Assembly: GCA_947623455.1 (NCBI GenBank)
Contig: OX392528.1
Coordinates: 57,492,322-57,556,321 of the forward strand
Direction: 5' to 3'
DNA from: Mimachlamys varia
Taxonomy: Eukaryota > Mollusca > Bivalvia > Pectinida > Pectinidae
Length of the DNA: 64,000 nucleotides
The notes below the pieces were generated by a model. That model saw nothing but the letters and a program-made list of their open reading frames with translations. It did no database searches and was not told the DNA's origin. Numbering within the stretch: the first letter of the stretch is position 1; each line of letters begins with the position of its first letter. Below are positions 56,935 through 64,000 of the stretch, in pieces. The position numbers and the translations under genes were made by a program.

Positions 56935-58220
56935 TAAAGGCATGATCAGGTAAAAAACGACCAATCGCTAGGCTGATGCCTGTCCTTTGATTTTCATCAT
57001 CATGGTTGCACACAGGTGTGGAGAGCGTGGGTGATCATAACTTCGGATTTCGATGATGACCACTCCAATTTTGCCTTGTTTCTGCGATTGCAATGAAAGA
57101 CAATATTAGGATACTTATCTTCCCTGATGACCATACGCACAGCAGCTGGAGTAAGCTTTAAGGCTAGCCGATGTGAGGAATCGAATATCACAGTTTGAAT
57201 GTAAAACTAACCGCAACAGGCATCTCAAACACATTCTTATTCTGTCTGAATTGTGCAGTAGACGAAAAAGATTTGACAAATGTAGCCCTCTATTATTAAT
57301 TGCTTTCAGAACATTTGTTGTCAACAGGATGACACTTTGCCTCACATGTATAAAATACTGCTCCCGTTACAAGTTTCAAATCGAGATAACGTTTACGTCA
57401 TGGACTTTGAAATGAACTCTATACTTAATACATGTCGTTAACACACTTTTATAATTGATAGTGTCTGCATCCCAGAGTACCAATGTATATAATTAGAAAT
57501 AGTAACAATAGCACCAGATGTTTATTTTACACATTTACCATATGACTACCGTTATATTCGGTGCAATAAAGCCATTACATACATTTTCTATATTACACAA
57601 GCGTAATAACATCTTCCGCTTACCTGATTGGCTGGTTCCTTGTGAACTGTATTAAAACGCACTTCTTTTTACTATGAAACGTACAACTTGCGACTGCTAG
57701 TCGAATGGATGAAGTTGCCGATGAAAATAATGTCGACAACAAATACAATGGTCGTTATAAAGCGTAAATAATTACAGACATGTAAACAATACTAATATAT
57801 ATATAAGATGTTTTAACAAAATGTTCATTTAAAACATTATCGGTGCACAATCAACATCACTTTTGACTCCCACGATGATAGGAATAATTCTCCAACTATA
57901 GGAAAACGCCACACAGCGGTTGTGTACGACAGTGATAGCTAAGCGGCAACGAACCAGAGTTTGTATTCATTGTTTCTAATTACTAGGGACAATTTATCAG
58001 TCATAATATTAGTTGAAACTGTCTGAAATCTTGAATAAGGTGTCTTCATTTTATAAAATTAATCAATTGCAAGAGTCAATTTTGTTGACTACTTCTTCGT
58101 TCGCCGGTACATTTGACGTATTTCGAAGGTTCGGTTATTTGGTTCGACATATTGAAATCAGTTGGCGAGAACGGCAAAGACAAAATATGTTTAGGATGGG
58201 AAAGACAATAAATGTCATAT
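56935..58220. other. No gene recognised
   Basis: Short frames only, including 57191-57000 on the - strand and a 20-codon frame from the ATG at 57704. Neither has a resemblance that I can name or clear splice context. Confidence 0.35.
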
Positions 58221-58230
58221 GATAATAAAA

Positions 58231-58369
58231 ATCTGCCATAAGTTTCTCTTCATATTACATTTATGATGCTCGTTTATAATTTTTCATTTTTACTCGCCAG
58301 AGGCTCGCGAAAATGAAAAATTCAATACTTGTATCATAAATTTAATATGAAGAGAAACTCATGACAGAT
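58231..58369. mobile_element. Foldback palindrome, MITE-like
   Basis: Arms of about 60 bp pair with a few mismatches: ATCTGCCATAAGTTTCTCTT at the left and the complement of AAGAGAAACTCATGACAGAT at the right. Between them, ATTTTTCATTTT pairs with AAAATGAAAAAT around ACTCGCCAGAGGCTCGCG. Confidence 0.78.
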
Positions 58370-59217
58370 CCTCTATATATAGTATATGTGACACTTTTAT
58401 GACGCATTGAAATTCAAATTTTGTATTTAAATTGAAACATGTATTTGTAAAAGGCAAACACGATTCAAGATAAAAAAAAAAAGCTTATTTAGTTTTTTTA
58501 TATCCACCTACCAGATAAATTATAATACGGTTTGGAGACAGCTGTAATTTCTGTAGTGCAATCCGTATTTATAGATGTATAATGGCAACTGTAATTCATC
58601 ATTCTTACATGATTAAGTAATGACTTGCTGGATAATTACTTTATCATTAAATTGTAAATCATATTTGAGTCAGGTTTATTCTAATATTATTGTTAAGTTG
58701 ATGACGATTTACATGACAACGGGTGTCATGATTGCTTATGTTGCCACGTACAATTTTGTAAATTATTGCAATCGACACTCTGTGACTTTTTTTAACATAG
58801 CGACACAACTATAGTATATTATTACTCTATCACGTGTCTAGTAAATCGGCTTGCCATTGGTAAATAATTATAAAGAACCCATTACATGATGATAGATACA
58901 CCTGTTCCAACGACATCCCGGCATCATTGATTATTAATCAGATTTTAATTATAATAAAGAAACGTATATGTGTATACATATATATAAGTAGCAAAAGTAA
59001 TTTTTGTGATGGAAGATGTCAAAAAATGAAATAATACATAATAAATGTAATCTGACGGTAGCTCAGAAGGGACAAGTGTAAAAGCAAAACGCATCAAAAA
59101 ATAATGCGAATGCAGTATTACTTATATTGTTAAGCAACATCCGCTTAAGAACATTGTTCCAAGCAACTAGTCAGACAAACATGGTATTCTCCATTGTACC
59201 AGCAACGGCAACCAGCA

Positions 59218-59446
59218 ACTACAGAAGCCGATTAAGACCACTAGAAAAAATAAAATTTCTTGTAACTGGAATTTTTTTTCTCTCTATTCTCGTAATTACG
59301 AGTTTCTTTCTCGTTATAACGAGAAAGAAACTCGTTATTACGAGAAGCAAACTCATTACATTGTATCACGAAAAAGAAATTTAAAAATATTTTCTTGTTA
59401 CAAGAAATTATATTTTTTTCTAGTGGTCCTAATCGGCTTCCGTAGT
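59218..59446. mobile_element. MITE with about 35-bp terminal inverted repeats
   Basis: Left terminus ACTACAGAAGCCGATTAAGA and right terminus the complement of CTAATCGGCTTCCGTAGT, both extended by CCACTAGAAAAAA. The interior is made of CTCGTTATAACGAG-type short palindromes. Non-coding, 229 bp. Confidence 0.85.
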
Positions 59447-59570
59447 TAACTCTATGGTGTGGCTTGGAAATAATCGGAATTGGAACTTGATAATCACGAA
59501 AGTTATAAACCAAAACAATCAACGAATGTAGAAAGATGTCACCTGTCTTTTTCTTCTTTTTGTTAATTGG

Positions 59571-61068
59571 AGAATACTGAAGAGTCAATAAAACACAATC
59601 TAAACTCAAAATGGATTTAACAAGGGACACTATATAAAGAAAAGAAAATATACACTGAGGCTTTTGAAAAAAAAAAGTATAAAAGAATAGGACCAGGTGT
59701 TTCGGAGGATTTAGCGGTTTTCTGCTTCGTCGACGACACTCATAATATCAATTTTAGTCACATCCAAGTAAATGCCACGTCCTCAAATTTTGATATGAGG
59801 TCGATTTTAAAACTTACAGCAGTTATATTTGTCCCAAAACAAGATTAATCACGGCATAACTGTTCTAAACAAGAAAATATTGTGGGGTCGACGGTAGCAG
59901 ACGTATACGGCGTAGATGGAAACGCTTCCTGTAGAAATCCCCGGTTAAATGACAAATCTACTTGCCAACGGGACAAATTGATCTTGACCTTTCCAGGCAA
60001 ATCATGAGCGAAGTTCCATGCTGACAAGAGGGTCGGACAAGTTTTGACCAATGGATGAAACTGAGGAAGGAGAAATATATGCTATGAGAAAAAGTATAAA
60101 ACTGGTTCCTGCAAGGACTGAAGACGATATAGTAAGGATGATTGAATTCCTGGTCGACAACATTTTAGTTGAGTTCAGAGGAAATATTTCCCAGCAGACT
60201 GTTGGCATTCCAATGGGAACAAGCTGTGCCCCACTTATAGCTGACTTGTTTTTGTTTCCATACGAGGCTGAATTTGTGGAAGAGCTAATCAGGACAGGTT
60301 ACAAAAGCTTGCCAAATCTTTTAATTTCACTTTCAGATGTATCGACGATGTGTTGTCTATAAACAACAAGAATTTTGCTGACCACATCGATCGTATATAC
60401 CCTTCTGAATTTGAAATAAAGGACACAACAGACTCTTCTACATCATCTGCTTACTCGATCTCTACTTAAACTACGATCAACATGGACAGCTTACTACTAA
60501 GCTATACGATAAACGAGATGATTTCGATTTTCCGTGGCGAGCTTTCCATTTCTTGATAGTAACATCCCTGCTTTTTCAACCTATGGTGTTTACATGTCGC
60601 AGTTGATTCTATATTCCAGAGCTTGCTCTAGGTATCGTGATTTTCGTGATCGGTGTCGACTGCTGACAAACAAACTAACAACACAAGGGTTCGAGAGATG
60701 CAAGTTGATCAGAACTATGGGTTAGCTTTATGGTTGCCATCTTTGTCTCATTGAGAAATATTCTGTACCTTTAAGTGAAATTAAGATGGACGTTTTTTAA
60801 ATTGCTCATTCGTGTGTTTACTTGTTGTGATTGACAATGATACTCAGTTTTCGTTTCTAAGGACATGGTATTTACTTGAATGTGACAAAGATTTACATGG
60901 CGGGTGTCGTCGATGAAGCAGAAGACGCTTACTCTTCCGGAACATCTTGCCTTATTCTCTTGTGCTTTTACGAGAGTCTCAATGTAAATCTTCTTTTGTT
61001 CCTATTTTGCCTCAAGTTTAATCGATTTCGAGTTCGGGTGTTGACCCTTTGGTATTCTAGTATTTTTT
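59571..61068 (+). mobile_element. Penelope-like element with inverted tail copies at both ends
   Basis: A degraded PLE tail in - orientation occupies 59571-59795. A + strand PLE follows from about 60117: RT ORF 60051-60362 ([37 protein letters not shown]) and further RT pieces 60345-60790 (the 60534-60725 frame has SQLILYSRACSRYRDFRDR). A + strand tail at 60840-61068 includes AGATTTACATGGCGGGTGTC. The 60051-60116 part of the ORF is not PLE. Frameshifts near 60330 and 60450 disable the RT. Confidence 0.75.
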
Positions 61069-61689
61069 TTTTTTTTTGAATATTTTTTTTTAAACGTACA
61101 CCGTTAATTGTGCAACAGAGTCAAAAGATATGCATGTACAATTATTTTACATTGGAAATGACTTTTGTTGTAGGTATGTAGTTGTTGCTTACTAAGTTCT
61201 TTTTGGTGGATAATGTGTGAATTATTTTTTGTTTCAGAACGGCCTCTTGATGATTGCGTATTTCGGAGGCTGCAATACGTAAGCCTCTTTGTGATAGTGC
61301 AGAACAGATCCCGACTTTATCGCGCTCACACACCGACGTACATGCACCGATAGCCCCTCAGCAGTTCACCCCACCCGGTCACATACTAACAACAACGGTT
61401 GAGCAGGTCGTTCCATTCCCATAATGCTGAGCGTCAAGCAGGGAATATTAAGCGTCATTTTTTAAGACTCTGGTATTTCTCCACATGAGTGAACGGTCAA
61501 CTAAGGCCAAAAGTGAGGTAGTGTAAAGGGAGACATTTGGAAAAAATAGCAGTTAGACAGAAAAGATAAAATCCAAAATTCAGTCGTCTCTTACGATCAT
61601 GCAATTGGTGCAACATGACATTGTACAATGTTACAGTAATACCCTACCATTACAATTTTTACTTATGCTTGGGACCATATCGCTGAAAA

Positions 61690-62448
61690 CAAAGCGTCAA
61701 CAAAACCATAATCCGAACTCAAATTCGATTAAACCAGAGACAAAACATGAACAAATGATAGTTTTATATGGAGACCCTAATAAAAGTACAATAGAATAAG
61801 ACCAGGTGTTCCGGAAGTGTAAGCGTCTTCTGCTCCATCGACGACAACCGACATGCAAATCCTGGTCACATCCAAGTAAAAATCAATCCTCAAAATGAGA
61901 ACTGAGTTATCATTGTCAATCACAACAAGTCAGTACACTAATAAGCAAACTCAAAAAAAAATACAGAATATTTCACGATGGGATTAAGGTGGCGACCATA
62001 AAACTTGTTAATAGTCTTCATCAACATGCATCTCGAGAATATGTGTTTCGTCAGCAGCTGACATTTATCACGAAAATCTCGATATTCAGAGCAAACCCTA
62101 GAATAACGAATCATATGATGGAGCAGCAGGGATGTTACTATCAAGAAAGCGAAAGTTCATGATCGGAAAATCGAAATCGTCACGTTTATCATACAGTTTT
62201 GTAGTAAGCCCGTGTTTGTGATATTTTAAGTAAAAATCGAGGTCTGTGTCTTTAATCTCAAGTTCAGGAGGATATAGACGATCGAATAGGTCAACAAACT
62301 TTTTGTTGTTTACAGATACCACATCGTCGATACATTGTTTACCTGAAAGTGAAATTGAAAGATTTGTCAAAGGTTATGTTACCCGTCCTGATAAGCCACT
62401 CGACAGGTTCAGCCTCGTATGAAGACAAAAACAAGTCAGTAAAAAGTG
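61690..62448 (-). mobile_element. Penelope-like element fragment
   Basis: Tail 61690-61930, then C-terminal RT (the 62144-61938 frame with HMIRYSRVCSEYRDFRDKCQ) and 62370-62098 (VSVNNKKFVDLFDRLYPPEL), ending at about 62448. Several deletions. A + strand tail relic follows at 62523-62720. Confidence 0.75.
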
Positions 62449-62522
62449 GGGAACATAACAGCATTTACACATTTCTTCAATGCAAGTATCTTTTTCTTGG
62501 TAGCATCATGAAATAGCAGTAT

Positions 62523-62720
62523 TTGTTCTATGTGAATGTCGGGTGTCGACAGTTAAGAAGAAGATGCTTGCCCTTCCGAATCACCTGCTTCTCACTTATT
62601 TTCTTCTACATCGTCAATGATATCCGTGATAATCTATCCTATTTTCATATTTTGTCACTATTCAAATCGATTTCGAGGAGCTTGGGTCATGGTTTAACGT
62701 CGACTTTTCGATATTTTTTT
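62523..62720 (+). mobile_element. Penelope-like element tail relic
   Basis: Degraded tail in + orientation: GGGTGTCGACAGTTAAGAAG, then CTTGCCCTTCCGAATCACCTG and ATTCAAATCGATTTCGAGGA, which match the conserved tail words. It lies next to the oppositely oriented copy at 61690-62448. Confidence 0.6.
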
Positions 62721-62908
62721 CAAATGCATTTTTCTATTTTGATGGATTGATGCGATTCAGTGGGAGAGAGCCATGTTTTTGAAAAGAAATTTAATAATAA
62801 AACAAACGTATAACAAGTGTAAATGGAAGCATTTACTGAAATCATTTACTCAGCTGGGTAGTGGTTCTATGTGACATGTACATAAAGCAACTTGTATACA
62901 ACAAATCA

Positions 62909-63300
62909 GAGAATACCGAACCGTCAGCAAATCCGAGCTTACAATTGATTACACTAGATGCAAAATTATGAACAGAGCAACGATTTAACGTAGACTCTTA
63001 TTAAGCCACAATAGAACAAGACCAGTTGTTCCGGAAGAGAAAGCGTCTTCTGCATCATCGACGACACCTGGTATTAAAATCTTAAACATTTAAGTAAACA
63101 CCAAGTCCTCAAAGTGAGAACTGGGTCATCATCCTCAATCACAACGAATAAGCACAATAACGAGCAAAAATTAAATAAAAAAAAAACGTCCATCTGCATA
63201 TCACACAAAGATACAAAATATTTTTCAATTAGACAAAGATGGCGACCATAAATTTTGCTTATAGTCTTCATCAACCTGCATCCCTCGAATCCCTGTGTAG
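62909..63300 (-). mobile_element. Penelope-like element tail fragment
   Basis: Starts CAGAGAATACCGAACCGTCA and covers the 3' tail and the last part of the RT (the 63319-63074 frame with TTQGFEGCRLMKTISKIYGR). It is cut at about 63300. Confidence 0.75.
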
Positions 63301-64000
63301 TAATGAAAAATGGCGACATACTGACGATTTTAAATGATCAATCAAGCATAAAAATCATGAAATTTTGGCTGTTCCTAAAGGGGATGAAATACACTGAAAT
63401 ACTTATTTTCAAAATGGCCGCCATAATGATCTTTTTTTAAAATTCGTCTAAAAAAAGTTCTTCAAAAAACAGACATCTAATTTTTTGCTATATTTTTGAG
63501 ATGCATATTTGCTATCGAAATTGATAATAAATTCTTAGATATTACAAAAATATCTCACGTGAGACCAAAACGAGATTTGAACGTGATTGAAACCTCACAA
63601 GAGCAGATCCTTAAGGGGTATCTATATGAAGCATATTATGTGGTATTTTTACTAGTCTATTAATGTATTAAAGGGTTTTGGCCACGATTTTGAAAATCTT
63701 TAAAAAGTTATGAAACGTGTAGAACATTTCAATAAATACTGATTAGCATATCAACGAGCATTCGATTGTGTCCCGGCATCTAGATATTGATAGTCAAAGT
63801 TGACCGCTCCCGACTGGCGAGAATTTTATGAGCTAACTGGTCACGTGGTACCTGTGACGTCATTGAGGCACAACTGATCGACTCACGTAAACTGATCAGT
63901 GGTACATTTACGAAGAAAATTTAGTAGAAAAACGCCTATTGATTTCGACATGTAAGTCGATCTTGATTGTTGTTTAATTATATTGATTAACGAATAAAAT
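63301..64000. other. No gene recognised
   Basis: AT-rich sequence with only short frames and no repeat that I can assign. Confidence 0.35.

Noticed and set aside
57704..57766. 20-codon frame MDEVADENNVDNKYNGRYKA
   Set aside because: Too short and without splice or family evidence to call an exon.
60889..60989. Conserved peptide-like frame over the PLE tail ([19 protein letters not shown]), seen also near 24000 and 34000
   Set aside because: It lies after the RT stop in the tail; the frame drifts into stops and the inverted repeat better explains conservation. Not called as a CDS.
63340..63440. Possible coding segment with ATGGCCGCC
   Set aside because: Only a short frame with a stop; no domain or repeat support.

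Overview
This is an AT-rich, animal-type genomic window dominated by mobile elements and tandem repeats. It carries a few exons of one host gene with GT-AG introns. Penelope-like elements, CR1/Jockey-like LINEs, a Polinton/Maverick, a hammerhead-ribozyme retrozyme, a Ty3/Gypsy element, mariners and many MITE-like foldbacks together suggest a lophotrochozoan, most plausibly a bivalve mollusc. That taxon call is inference, because no diagnostic host gene or rRNA is present.

Layout. 1-405 is the 3' end of a LINE and runs straight into a 22-bp minisatellite (about 410-1895). 3.6-9.6 kb is a decayed Polinton: protein-primed DNA polymerase B with N-terminal zinc fingers, an A32-type ATPase preceded by a zinc finger and a collagen-like linker, an integrase, and an acidic zinc-finger protein. 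A tandem hammerhead retrozyme (5173-5758) interrupts a zinc finger of the polymerase gene. 11.6-11.9 kb is a CpG-rich 43-bp array. 12.6-15.6 kb is the best-preserved Penelope-like element (PLE). 17.2-18.9 kb is an internally deleted LINE whose tail matches the first 405 bases of the window.

21.96-36.39 kb is the only convincing host gene: a calmodulin-like four-EF-hand protein on the + strand. Three coding exons join in phase; the 5' exon was not found. Its introns hold a PLE split by two opposed mariners, a decayed LINE, a second PLE, a repeat block present in both introns, and a foldback palindrome. The 3' UTR starts with a (CTG)9 run.

39.1-47.8 kb is a Ty3/Gypsy element on the - strand: a putative 1.6-kb 5' LTR, a tRNA-Leu-type primer-binding site, gag, protease, RT, RNase H and a truncated integrase. 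A MITE sits in gag. 47.8-55.26 kb is a second 43-bp satellite array, split by a LINE of about 5.1 kb that itself carries a PLE insertion. 55.5-64 kb holds MITEs, a LINE endonuclease fragment and four or five more PLE fragments. Several of these show an inverted copy of the element's own 3' tail at the opposite end.

Almost every coding piece outside the calmodulin-like gene is a pseudogene. The most interesting signal is the retrozyme: two complete type I hammerhead folds exactly 379 bp apart.
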